Below the pieces are notes generated by a model that did no database searches, was not told the origin of the DNA, and was given only the letters and a program-made list of their open reading frames with translations. A stretch of 15,989 nt of DNA, taken from positions 1 through 15,989 of the forward strand of contig JAAYOB010000044.1 in NCBI GenBank assembly GCA_012520575.1, in the 5' to 3' direction. The DNA comes from Candidatus Stramentimicrobium fermentans (GTDB lineage: Bacteria > Atribacterota > Phoenicimicrobiia > Phoenicimicrobiales > Stramentimicrobiaceae). The translations under genes and the position numbers were made by a program. Shown here piece by piece: positions 1 through 7,691 of the stretch. The number at the start of each line of letters is the position of its first letter. The stretch's first letter is position 1.

Positions 1-1
1 A

Positions 2-103
2 AAAGAGGTAGAGTGGAGATTTAACCATCGGAATGAGAACCTTGTTATCTTATTAAGGAGGTTACTGAATCAACAGATTTCCATTGTCAAAGAGCAAATT
101 TAG
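2..103 (+). mobile_element. C-terminal end of an IS1595/ISXO2-like transposase, cut by the left edge
   Basis: An open frame enters from the left edge and ends at the TAG at 101-103. Its 33 residues include EWRFNHRNENL followed by a leucine-rich tail. This matches the conserved C-terminal end of IS1595-family (ISXO2-like DDE) transposases, which typically finish with a W/Y-R-F-N-R-R type motif and a short hydrophobic helix. The catalytic DDE core would lie outside the window, so I cannot say whether the transposase is intact. An insertion sequence beside a ruined conjugative element fits a mobile-element hot spot. The family call rests on one short motif. Confidence 0.5.
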
Positions 104-213
104 TGCAACTTTGGTTATGCATTACCTAAAATTTTATAAAATTTGTTCTATAATATTGGTAAACAAAAAACATGGATTAGGAGGATTAGAAAAAAGGAAA
201 ATTTTAGGAGATT

Positions 214-417
214 GATAAAATAAAATTAAGTAGTTTTGATTTTAAACATGAGGGTATATTCACAAAAAATATACTTGTGGTAGAGAAGGATTATCAGTTT
301 CAGTATGATTATAGAATATATTCCGGAAGAAACAAAAAAGCTGCATTAAAAGTCGACAATCCTTATACCCCGGTTAGTATTGCATTATTCGTTATTCCTT
401 CAAGTCATATACCTTAA
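214..417 (+). pseudogene. Orphan open frame of about 68 codons without a normal start
   Basis: This frame reads through 67 sense codons to the TAA at 415-417. The composition is protein-like, with mixed charge, segments such as YQFQYDYRIY and VSIALFVIP, and no low-complexity stretch. No ATG, GTG or TTG lies in frame near the upstream AGGAG (206-210). The frame opens after a TAG at 205-207, and the TTG at 212 is in another frame. It is therefore either a gene fragment whose 5' end was lost or frameshifted, or chance. I do not recognise the family. The stretch 104-210 before it holds only AT-rich sequence, including a perfect 16-base palindrome at 129-144. Confidence 0.28.
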
Positions 418-462
418 ATAGCAAATTAGACTTAGGACCCCCTTTCTTTTTTCTTTATTGAA

Positions 463-506
463 ATAAAAAAAGAGAAGTATAGTCTTTAGTTTCTCTATAC
501 TCCTCT
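463..506 (-). terminator. Rho-independent terminator of the methyltransferase gene
   Basis: An inverted repeat pairs 471-482 with 495-506: 12 positions, with one G-U type pair and a 12-base loop. The plus-strand sequence just left of it is A-rich (461-470), so minus-strand transcripts run hairpin then U-tract. It lies about 50 bases after the stop codon of the methyltransferase gene. The other side has no long T-run, so it is probably not bidirectional. Confidence 0.7.
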
Positions 507-553
507 TAATTGCTATTTAATTGTTTTGCTGGATGAGTTAAAACTGCCTCTTT

Positions 554-1270
554 CTATTTTTGAAGTACGACAACACCAAAGAAAGGGCAAAACTCAATCG
601 TTTTTATCAGCTTCAAATCAGCTTTTTTCGCCCAAGAATATAATTCATCTAAAAAATAAAATCTGTTATCCTCCGGGGTATTCTCTATCATGTCAGCTAC
701 GGAGTATGTAACCTTATCATTGAGACAAGGCTCTATATATTGTGTATATATTTCATCCGGCGTGGTCTCTTTAAGAAGATACCTATAAACTTTGTCAAAC
801 AATTCCGGCTCTTCTTCAGGGTTAAACATAATCATAGTGTCGCATAGAAAGAAGTGCCCATCTTTTTCAAGAATATCAGAAACATTTTTCAACGATTTTT
901 CTTTGTCTTTCCACGGAACTTGATGAAAAGTTAACATACTAACAATTTTATTTGTTTTTTGATTGCAGTTTAATTGTTCAAAGCTACCTTGAACATACTG
1001 TACATTAACTGAATCGGTGTGTTCTTTTGCTTTGTTTAGATTTTCTAAATTAGGCTCAATTCCAATCACACTGTTTACTAATTCACTGCATATTTTTGTG
1101 AAATTTCCCCATCCACAGCCAATGTCTATGACCGTATCAGTATCTTTTAACTCAGCTAATTCAAGTAAAGTATCAACTAATTTTTTCTTACTTTCATAGG
1201 TTTGCCTTCCGTCAGGGCTAACAATTTTGTTAACGTACCCAGATAAAACTCTTGTCCAATTTGTATCCAT
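554..1270 (-). CDS. Class I SAM-dependent methyltransferase
   Basis: This 238-residue protein carries the Rossmann-fold SAM-binding motif I as VIDIGCGWGNF (about residues 47-57). The motif II acid is in VIGIEPN (about 68-74). A post-I region and LTFHQVPW, near the place of motif IV, follow. The length and order fit the UbiE/Methyltransf_11/25 group of small-molecule methyltransferases; the substrate cannot be read from the sequence. The ATG at 1268-1270 is preferred over the adjacent TTG (1271-1273), because a GGAGG lies 7 bases before the ATG and only 4 before the TTG. It stands alone, with its own terminator at 463-506. It lies between an IS fragment and the broken end of a coupling-protein pseudogene, so it may be cargo or a later insertion. 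It is undamaged, unlike its neighbours on the right. Confidence 0.8.
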   Translation of the reverse strand: MDTNWTRVLSGYVNKIVSPDGRQTYESKKKLVDTLLELAELKDTDTVIDIGCGWGNFTKICSELVNSVIGIEPNLENLNKAKEHTDSVNVQYVQGSFEQLNCNQKTNKIVSMLTFHQVPWKDKEKSLKNVSDILEKDGHFFLCDTMIMFNPEEEPELFDKVYRYLLKETTPDEIYTQYIEPCLNDKVTYSVADMIENTPEDNRFYFLDELYSWAKKADLKLIKTIEFCPFFGVVVLQK

Positions 1271-1358
1271 CAATTAACCTCCACAATTTCAAAATTTTTC
1301 TATCTGAAATCTCAATTTTACATTAACATTTTTTCTATAGTTCTGTCATTTGTTTTTT

Positions 1359-2852
1359 TTAGAAATCTTTTGTTACTTGCCTTTTCCTGTTGAAGCTGTC
1401 TAATATTTCTTTGCCGAGAATCTCCGATATTTATTTCAGCGTTGTTTTTTCCTTGCCTCCTAAAAAAGCGTTGTATCGTAGTTGCCGACAATGGTATCGG
1501 CACTGTTTTTATAAATTGCCTTTAGATGGCTTTGGCTTTGAAGAACGATGCAAGCTGATATTTCACGGCTTCTGATTGTGGCAATCAGCTTTTCAAACTT
1601 CGGTATTTGACCGATGTTCGCAAACTCGTCCAAGAGGCAGCGCACATGAATGGGAAGCCTTCCGCCGTACACGTCATTTGCTTTGTCACAAAGAAGATTG
1701 AATAGTTGGGTGTAGAGAATACTTACAACAAAGTTAAATGTATCATCCGTGTCGGAGATAATGACAAAGAGCGCCGTTTTTTTGTCGCCCATGGTATCAA
1801 GTTCCATTTCATCCGTTTTTAAGAGCTTACGCAGCTCCCTTATATCAAATGGGGCAAGGCGGGCACCGCACGAAATCAATATACTTTTCGCAGTTTTTCC
1901 CGTAGCTAATTTGTATTTTACATATTACTTCACGGCAAAGTGATCCGGCTTTTTTGCTTCCAAACGTTCAAACATGAGATCGACGGGATTTTGAAAGTCC
2001 TCGCCGTTCTCGCGGACTTTGCTGGCATTTATCATTTCAAGAAGTGTTGTGAAATTCTTTTCCTGTTCCGGTGCTTCATACCAGATGTAACCGATAAGCG
2101 CCGCATAATAAAGGTGTTCAGCTTTGATCCAGAAATCCTCTCCGAATTTTTCGCCGTCTCCTTTAGTGTTGGCTATAATTGTGTTTACCAGCTTCAAAAT
2201 ATCTTTTTCACTGCGAATGTATGCGAATGGATTATAGTGTATGGATTTTTTGAAGTTGATTGTACTCAGTACCTTTGTTTTGTATCCGGCTCTTTGTAAG
2301 AGCTGTCCGCACTCAACTAATACAGTTCCCTTTGGATCCGTAACAACATAGCTCTAATGAAGGTGCATTATATTGGGCTTAACGAAAAACCTTGTTTTAC
2401 TGCCGCCGCCCCCGCCGATTACCACACATTTTTATTCCTTGCGTACTTCGGGTTTTTGGGACGATTACTCATCATCAGCCGTTCAGTTCATGTCAAAAGA
2501 ATGTTATTGTCAAAGACCGGATCAATATATAGCCTTATATCTGCTGCGCTTCCCCAACGTACGGAGCCGTATTCGGTTCCTTTGCGGTATTTCTTTACGT
2601 TCTTTCCCTTGACATAGATAATCAAGCGAATCAGTGCAGCACCGGCAATTCCGATTAAAAGGTCAAGAGGTGAAAAGCTCAGTACCATACTTGCAAAAGC
2701 AGCCGTGAAGCTTTTTCCAAGATAGAGTATCTTACCGGAAAAACCAGTGTCGGGATTAAGTCTAAATGCCTGCGAAACCTTGTCAAAGGGATAAAAAAAA
2801 GCAGATCCGGAAGATTTGGCAAAATCCATTTTTTCAAAGTTTCTGTATTCAT
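1359..2852 (-). pseudogene. Ruined VirD4/TraG-type conjugal coupling protein gene
   Basis: Pieces in several frames together give the coupling ATPase of Tn1549/CTn-type conjugative elements, which feeds the relaxase-DNA complex to the type IV secretion channel. The order is an N-terminal membrane segment (around 2660-2780), EYGSVRWG, SYVVTDPKGTV (about 2310-2342) and the Walker B region LLDEFANIGQIP (about 1600-1640). The end is a frameshifted LGGKEKTTLK. Lesions: an 8-T run near 2792-2799 that breaks the frame; TGA at 2488-2490; a one-base loss near 2420-2432; a Walker A reduced to GGGGSKT by loss of the glycine codon before lysine; an in-frame TAG near 2355; TAA at 1922-1924; a one-base loss in the T-run near 1455; and a further TAA. 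The C-terminal part is absent. The original start is the ATG at 2850-2852 behind AGGAGG (2861-2866). It overlaps the pcfB stop as ATGA. Confidence 0.9.
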
Positions 2853-3229
2853 CGTTCAATCCTCCTGTCTTTGTTTTTGACCTTACTACGCTCTGCATTT
2901 TTCTGACGGGCGATTTCCTTAAACACCGACAGAGCTTTTTTGAGTGATGGCTTTTTCTCCTGCGTCAATTTCTTTGCAGAAAATTCCTTGAATGCTGCCA
3001 TGAGCGCATCTGCATCCCGTCCCTTGAAAAACACAAGATAGCGGGGTGGCGCAGAACTTATGTCCTTTTTCAGTGCGAAGTCAATGCCATATTTCTTTGC
3101 TGTATTCTCAAAGGCCTTGATATTATCCTCGGTGATCTCAATATTGGAGACACCGGCATTTTGCCGCATAAGCTGTTTTAGCGTCTGTTTCCCATGAGGA
3201 ATAGATTGCTTTGCTATTTCCTTTTTAGC
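2849..3229 (-). pseudogene. 5'-truncated PcfB-like protein (DUF3801 family)
   Basis: The readable part has IPHGKQTLKQLMRQNAGVSNIE, RYLVFFKGRDADALMAAFKEF and a lysine-rich tail ending in NKDRRIER. This matches PcfB/DUF3801 proteins, which sit just upstream of the coupling protein in Tn1549-like and pCF10-like conjugation modules and are thought to help bring DNA processing factors to it. The frame is open from 3229 but has no start codon there. The usual N-terminal 40 or so residues are missing and are replaced by sequence from the neighbouring rep remnant. An internal ATG at 3167-3169 could at best start a 106-residue fragment. The stop overlaps the virD4 start as ATGA, which is normal coupling for this gene pair. 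I read it as a deletion fusion with the rep remnant, not a working gene. Confidence 0.8.
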
Positions 3230-3769
3230 TTACATAAGCAGCGGTTTGATTGCTTTCTGCAAGAGCCTTGCTGTCAGCTTTGTTGTTCGAATAGATAGCA
3301 TGATAGTTTTTTCCTTTCCTTTCCGGCTCTGCCTCGCCATCTATGCAAGGAGAGGGGTTAGGGGAAAGGATAGGAATGGAATCGATAATCATTCCATCTT
3401 TATTTTTTAATTCTTTATCTAGTATTTCTTTATTTAATTGCGTTGAATTTTCCAACATAGGTAAATCTGATGCAGGCGGCTGTTCTCATAAATCACATAG
3501 TCCGCACCGTGAAGCCGTCCTTTTTCGTCTCTTGTGCGGGAACGGACAATATGCCCAGCTCGTTCCAACTCTTTGATTGCTTCGCGGATTATGTCGATCT
3601 TCTCTCGGTTGATATGGGACAGCCCTGCAAGGGTATAGTCCCAGTTCTCATGGAGCGAAAACATCTGTGAGAGCAAGCCTTTTGCTTTTAGGGTCAATTC
3701 CTTGTTGCGCAAATGGTGGTTGCTCATAACGGTATAGCATTTGTTTCGCTCTACACGGAATACTGCCAT
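3225..3769 (-). pseudogene. RepA-like replication initiator of a Tn1549-type element, frameshifted and truncated
   Basis: The N-terminal half (3434-3769) reads MAVFRVERNKCYTVMSNHHL, then YTLAGLSHINREKIDIIREA and GRLHGADYVIYE. This is the winged-helix replication initiator N-terminal domain found at the head of clostridial conjugative elements, where it is followed by a linker and a DUF6017-type C-terminal domain. After VIYEN the frame shifts by one base: the linker PPASDLPMLENSTQLNKEI continues in the frame ending at 3225. The best explanation is a one-base loss from an A-run near 3480-3490. The linker goes on to DSIPILSPNPSP, then unrelated residues and a stop, so the C-terminal domain is gone. 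The ATG at 3767-3769 follows AGGAGG (3777-3782). Together with the truncated pcfB this marks an internal deletion near 3230-3310. Confidence 0.85.
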
Positions 3770-3915
3770 AGTGTCACCTCCTAATAATTTTTCTGTTACG
3801 CATTAGAACAGTAATTTTGCAGAAAAAGGCATAAAGCCTTTGCCACGTCAGAAACATGCCTTAAAAGACGCTTATAGCGGGGCGGAAATGCCGTATAATG
3901 CTTAACATCAGACAT

Positions 3916-3953
3916 AAAAAAGCGACATAGACTTATAAAAAAATCTATGCCGC
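3916..3953 (-). terminator. Minus-strand intrinsic terminator upstream of the rep remnant
   Basis: On the minus strand, a 10-base stem pairs 3944-3953 with 3922-3931, with one G-U pair. The stem is followed directly by six T residues (3916-3921). No T-run follows on the plus strand. No minus-strand gene now lies upstream, so it probably ended a gene of the element that has since been lost to the right. Confidence 0.65.
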
Positions 3954-4320
3954 GGTACATACGACAAGGGACGCTCTTTGTAGAAACATCCCTTTATTGC
4001 TCGATTATTCGATTTTTGACTTTGTCCTGTTTGCCCGCTACATAGAAAACCTTTAATTTTACTACATTTTTTCATATTTTCTTATGTCAGCGTGCATGGA
4101 GAGGGTTTTGTCGTGATAAAGATCTATTAAAGGCCATGGAGGGTCATATTCTGGCAGAGGTAGAGTCAATAGGCTTCTATCAACGGGGGCAAATCTTATC
4201 TCAAATAAATTCAACCAAACCATCTAACCGAAAGTAGTATTAATATGCTTTCTATTTCAAAATAATCTATTTCGCCAAACCTTAAAGAGATTTTAACCTT
4301 TTTTAACTTAGAAAATTTAA
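3954..4320. other. Gene-poor junction between element remnants and chromosome
   Basis: Together with 3770-3915 and the 5' region of the next gene, this makes almost 690 bases without a clear gene. A plus-strand frame is open from 4046 to the TAG at 4235-4237 (63 codons). It has no usable start except an internal ATG at 4136 without a ribosome binding site. Its last part, KDLLKAMEGHILAEVESIGF, looks like an amphipathic protein helix and could be the tail of a chromosomal gene cut by the element. I do not recognise it. No integrase gene is visible, and I could not identify an attachment site or direct repeat with confidence. Confidence 0.35.
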
Positions 4321-4349
4321 TTGATTTAATGAGAATAATAGTTTAAAAT
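4321..4349 (+). promoter_or_regulatory. Sigma-A-like promoter for the RimK-like gene
   Basis: TTGATT (4321-4326) and TAAAAT (4344-4349) are 17 bases apart, each close to the consensus. They lie about 105 bases before the ATG at 4456. Placement is right, but AT-rich sequence can give such matches by chance. Confidence 0.5.
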
Positions 4350-4363
4350 TGGACTCTGCCGTA

Positions 4364-4379
4364 TCTCTAGGGATAGAGA
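4364..4379 (+). other. Small perfect hairpin in the 5' leader of the RimK-like gene
   Basis: TCTCTA (4364-4369) pairs perfectly with TAGAGA (4374-4379) around the loop GGGA, a GNRA-type tetraloop. It would fold near the 5' end of the mRNA from the predicted promoter. No T-run follows, so it is not a terminator. It may be an mRNA-stabilising 5' stem, which is inference. Confidence 0.35.
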
Positions 4380-4455
4380 AAAAGATGGTAAGATAAGAAA
4401 ATCTTCTAACTTGAAAGAAAGTGCCAATTTTGGGGAAATAAATAGGAGAAAATAT

Positions 4456-5364
4456 ATGGAAGGTTGGATCCTTTATAAACAGCGCCAGAGTGAGATATCA
4501 ACAGATAAGTATGAGATGAATCGATTTTTAGAGGTAGCAGAGAAGAGAGGGTTAAGCTTAAAAATCTTATGTCCGGAACAATTCGATTTGCTGGTCAATC
4601 GCGATGACAATAAGAGTATAATTGTGGACAATCAATATACCCAACTACCACAATTTTTATTACCACGGCAGGGTGCCAGTACTCCCTATTTTTCACTGGC
4701 AGTCATCAGACACCTTGAGCGGTTGGGGGTAAATACTTTTAATTCTTCACGAAGTATTGAAACAGTAAAGGATAAGTTGTATACTCAGCAGATTTTAGCT
4801 GCTCATAATTTTCCGGTACCCCGAACAATGCTGGCTCGATACCCCTTGAATATTCAACTAATTAAAGATACTATCGGATTTCCTATAGTGGTGAAAACTA
4901 TTTCCGGCTCACAGGGGAGTGGAGTTTTTTTATGCGAAACCCCCGATAATCTGGAAGATCTCATGCGCTTAATTGACACTGCAAAACCCCTGGCTAACTT
5001 CATTATTCAAGAGTTTATCAAATCCAGCAAGGGACGTGATTTAAGAGTATTCGTTGTTGGCGGCAGAGTCATTGCCTGCATGGAAAGAACGTCACGTGAT
5101 GGTAGCTTTAAAGCCAACTTTTCCCGAGGTGGTGAAGTCCGAGCATTTCCGGTGAGTAAAGAGATCGAGCAGTTGGTTACCGAGTGTGCCGGTGTTTTAA
5201 ATTTAGATATCACCGGTATCGATTTATTATTTGATGGTGAGAGTTTTAAGGTGTGTGAAGTCAACTCTTCACCGGGCTTTAAAGGGATTGAAAGCTGTTG
5301 TGATGTCAGTATTCCTGATACTATTTTTGATTTCATCCAAATCAGGCTAGGGCTTTACTCTTAA
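4456..5364 (+). CDS. RimK-like ATP-grasp carboxylate-amine ligase
   Basis: This 302-residue protein has the ATP-grasp core of the RimK/LysX group, enzymes that activate a carboxylate as acyl-phosphate and join it to an amine (often L-glutamate or an amino-acid carrier protein). Visible features are a preceding Rossmann-like domain (1-95), K107, FPIVVKT with K147, and the flexible glycine loop GSQGSGV (151-157). Also present are QEF near 185, RDLRVFVVGG (194-203), the magnesium ligand region GIDLLF (about 254-259) and E268-V-N270-SSPGF. The length suits the family. The ATG at 4456 follows AGGAG by 7 bases; an upstream in-frame TTG (4411) lacks a site. No LysW-like carrier lies nearby, so lysine biosynthesis is unlikely, and the substrate is unknown. 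Tail-to-tail with htpX. Confidence 0.85.
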   Translation: MEGWILYKQRQSEISTDKYEMNRFLEVAEKRGLSLKILCPEQFDLLVNRDDNKSIIVDNQYTQLPQFLLPRQGASTPYFSLAVIRHLERLGVNTFNSSRSIETVKDKLYTQQILAAHNFPVPRTMLARYPLNIQLIKDTIGFPIVVKTISGSQGSGVFLCETPDNLEDLMRLIDTAKPLANFIIQEFIKSSKGRDLRVFVVGGRVIACMERTSRDGSFKANFSRGGEVRAFPVSKEIEQLVTECAGVLNLDITGIDLLFDGESFKVCEVNSSPGFKGIESCCDVSIPDTIFDFIQIRLGLYS

Positions 5365-5570
5365 TTGTAGAATAGCCGCAAATCCTTTTACATTTTTGTG
5401 AAAATTTAACAGATTTTAATATAAATAAAAATGTGCAAGTTTTATTAAATTAGAATTTAAGCCGGTACGTGAATAGCAAAGGCATTTTATAGCTGAGTTA
5501 CCAAACACTACATTAAAATCCTTGCAGTAAATAAAAAAAGAGCGCAAACTTTTCTTTGTTTAATCTTTAT

Positions 5571-6542
5571 TTAAGTTAATTGTGCCAGAGCCTTAATCCT
5601 TTTTAGCATATTAGGATGTGTGCTGAAAATTTCCATCATTCTCTCAGATGGGCTGATGGTGACTTTTTGACTTCTAAGTGCATCTAATTCTCCAGCATCA
5701 ATACTGCCACTGAGATTATGGTCTACATCCTTCAGAGTTTTGAATTCCTCATAAGCTCTACCTACATCGTTGAGGAAAAACGCCCGGAATCCCTCTATCT
5801 CGGTGAGTACCCGTTTCCCCGTTGCACTGCTTTGCAGCTTTGCCGAACCGTAAGTTAATTTATAAAGGGCAGAGGCAAGTTGATGCGGTGGATTATCCAA
5901 CTGGACACTTCCCTGGTCAGCATAATATTCTCTGATTCGAGACCCATAAAGCACCAACAGGTTAGAGATAAAATACAAGAGAAAGGCGGCCATACCTATA
6001 ATAGCAGCAGAGTTCCTATCTCTCCTATCTTGTCTCCCGCCTCCATACATTAACCGTGTGCCTAACCAGTAAAGTATGAGAGGAATAACACTTAAAGCAG
6101 TGATAACAATCATATCTCGATGCTTAATATGGGAAAGTTCATGGCCTATTACCGCTCTTAATTCTTCTTTGTTGAGGAGTTGTTTCATGCTGCTGGTGAC
6201 ACAGATTCGTCCGTCTCTTATACTTCTGCCAAAGGCAAAGGCATTAGGAACTGCAACCTGAGAAATACCTACCTTAGGTTTAGGGATGCCGGCTTTTTGA
6301 GACATTTCTTCTATCATTTGATGAAGTTCCGGTTCTTCTTGCGGGCTAACCCATCTCACCTTCATCATAGTGGTAACCATGTTCGGCCCTATTAAGAATT
6401 GAAAAAGGCTGATTCCAACCGCCATGATGATATAACTGGCAACACTGCCGGAACCCAGATAAGTACCCACGCCGGCAATAACGCCATAGAGTATGGCAAA
6501 CATAAATACTACCAAGATCCACATTTTCATTTGAAGATTCAT
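5571..6542 (-). CDS. htpX: HtpX-type M48 membrane zinc metalloprotease with an EF-hand-like loop
   Basis: This 323-residue protein has two N-terminal membrane helices (about 8-28 and 35-53) and the zinc motif HELSH (134-138). Two further hydrophobic helices follow (about 144-165 and 180-202), then the third-ligand motif REYYAD with E205. HtpX proteases degrade damaged membrane proteins, with the active site facing the cytoplasm. Near the C-terminus, residues 274-285 read DHNLSGSIDAGE, which fits the 12-residue EF-hand loop (D1, N3, S5, G6, I8, D9, E12). This is not a standard part of E. coli HtpX. The ATG at 6540-6542 is chosen because an AGGGG sits 9 to 10 bases before it; a GTG at 6549-6551 lies too close to that site. 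The 206-base gap after it shows no clear terminator. Confidence 0.9.
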   Translation of the reverse strand: MNLQMKMWILVVFMFAILYGVIAGVGTYLGSGSVASYIIMAVGISLFQFLIGPNMVTTMMKVRWVSPQEEPELHQMIEEMSQKAGIPKPKVGISQVAVPNAFAFGRSIRDGRICVTSSMKQLLNKEELRAVIGHELSHIKHRDMIVITALSVIPLILYWLGTRLMYGGGRQDRRDRNSAAIIGMAAFLLYFISNLLVLYGSRIREYYADQGSVQLDNPPHQLASALYKLTYGSAKLQSSATGKRVLTEIEGFRAFFLNDVGRAYEEFKTLKDVDHNLSGSIDAGELDALRSQKVTISPSERMMEIFSTHPNMLKRIKALAQLT

Positions 6543-6832
6543 TTTAAACACCCCTAGTTCTGTTAGAAATTCAGATAATTTAGTGCAATATAAGTATAAT
6601 ACATTAAAATCCTTTCCTCAAGCTGCTTATCATAAAAACCTAATTGAAATAATGGTTAAAACATGCTAATTTTATGTTATTGAGATGTGTTAAAAATCTG
6701 ATACCTGAATCATTAAGACGAGATACTATCAAGGTCTTTTCTAAAAATAACTTTTCCTTAAATTACTATCTTAATGCAATTCAAATAGAACGGTTTAAAA
6801 ATATAAAAATAAAAAGCAGGAGGCATTTACTA

Positions 6833-7531
6833 ATGAGTATTCATATTGGTGCCGAACCGGGAGATATCGCTCCCACTATACTATTGCCCGGGGACCCCTT
6901 ACGTGCAAAATATATTGCCGAGAATTTTCTGGAAGAAGCATATTGCTACAATGAAGTGAGGGGGATGTACGGATTTACCGGCCGCTATCAAGGGAAATTA
7001 ATTTCTGTCCAGGGGACTGGTATGGGAATACCTTCTATTTCCATCTATCTCAATGAGTTAATCAATCAGTATCAGGTCAGAAAATTAATCAGGGTTGGAA
7101 GCTGTGGTTCACTGCAGCCGGAGGTGAAAGTTCGGGATATCATACTGGCTATAGGCGCTTCTACCGATTCGGCTATGAATAAAATTCGTTTTAAGGGTAA
7201 GGACTTTGCCCCTACTGCCTGTTATCAGCTTTTAAAACAGGCTGAGCTTGTTGCAAGTGAGAATGACATTCCAGTACATATCGGAAATGTCTTAACGGAA
7301 GATATGTTTTATCAGGATGACCCGGACCACTGGAAGTTATGGGCTTCCTATGGTGTGCTAGCTGTGGAAATGGAGACAGCAGCTCTTTATACCCTGGCTG
7401 CCAAGTTTAAGGTCAAGGCACTTTCTATCTTAACGGTAAGTGATAGTCTTGTTTCTCATGAGGAGACCACTTCAGCGGAAAGAGAGAGGACTTTTAATGA
7501 TATGATAGAGATTGCCCTGAACCTAATCTAA
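6833..7531 (+). CDS. deoD: Purine nucleoside phosphorylase, DeoD type
   Basis: This 232-residue protein starts [20 protein letters not shown] and has the PNP/UDP motif as RVGSCGSLQ. It also has [10 protein letters not shown]-like [14 protein letters not shown] for the ribose site and LTVSDSL with the catalytic aspartate of hexameric DeoD enzymes. It cleaves purine (deoxy)nucleosides with phosphate in the cytosol. The ATG at 6833 follows AGGAGG by about 7 bases. The frame is open 53 codons further back (to 6674), but that part has no ribosome binding site and no homology to DeoD, so it is leader. It is divergent from htpX across about 290 bases; TTGAAA (6644-6649) and TAATTT (6667-6672) there are only a weak promoter candidate. 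It precedes the spermidine genes on the same strand, which suggests purine salvage next to AdoMet use. I do not infer that it takes methylthioadenosine. Confidence 0.93.
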   Translation: MSIHIGAEPGDIAPTILLPGDPLRAKYIAENFLEEAYCYNEVRGMYGFTGRYQGKLISVQGTGMGIPSISIYLNELINQYQVRKLIRVGSCGSLQPEVKVRDIILAIGASTDSAMNKIRFKGKDFAPTACYQLLKQAELVASENDIPVHIGNVLTEDMFYQDDPDHWKLWASYGVLAVEMETAALYTLAAKFKVKALSILTVSDSLVSHEETTSAERERTFNDMIEIALNLI

Positions 7532-7614
7532 CCCTTACCAACAAAGAGTTTCGAGAGTCAATAGTTTAAATATAATTAGCAGTTTTTCCAAATAAAAAAT
7601 AATTTTTTAACATA

Positions 7615-7643
7615 TTGATTTTTATAGACTTTTCTGTTATTTT
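7615..7643 (+). promoter_or_regulatory. Candidate promoter for the spermidine genes
   Basis: TTGATT (7615-7620) and TATTTT (7638-7643) have a 17-base spacer and lie about 50 bases before the speD start. Each hexamer matches the sigma-A consensus at four positions. The 160-base gap after deoD supports a separate transcript. Confidence 0.45.
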
Positions 7644-7691
7644 AGGTGTGTTTCTTGAATAATTTTTTAATGGAAAAAAGAGGGTAAAGAA

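Noticed and set aside
129-144. Perfect 16-base AT palindrome
   Set aside because: Made only of A and T in a very AT-rich stretch, with no T-run or gene end beside it; likely chance or a weak IS-end feature.
1940-2617. Plus-strand open frames of 79 to 119 codons across the coupling-protein region
   Set aside because: They lie opposite recognisable virD4 codons and show no family features or ribosome binding sites.
4411-4455. TTG start for the RimK-like gene
   Set aside because: No Shine-Dalgarno before it; the ATG at 4456 has AGGAG at good distance and fits family length.
5007-5336. 109-codon minus-strand frame inside the RimK-like gene
   Set aside because: Shadow of a well-supported gene on the other strand.
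6595-6600. TATAAT in the htpX-deoD gap
   Set aside because: No -35 match at suitable distance on the plus strand.
6674-6832. 53-codon in-frame extension upstream of deoD
   Set aside because: No ribosome binding site at 6674 and no DeoD homology; the ATG at 6833 has AGGAGG and the family's usual start.
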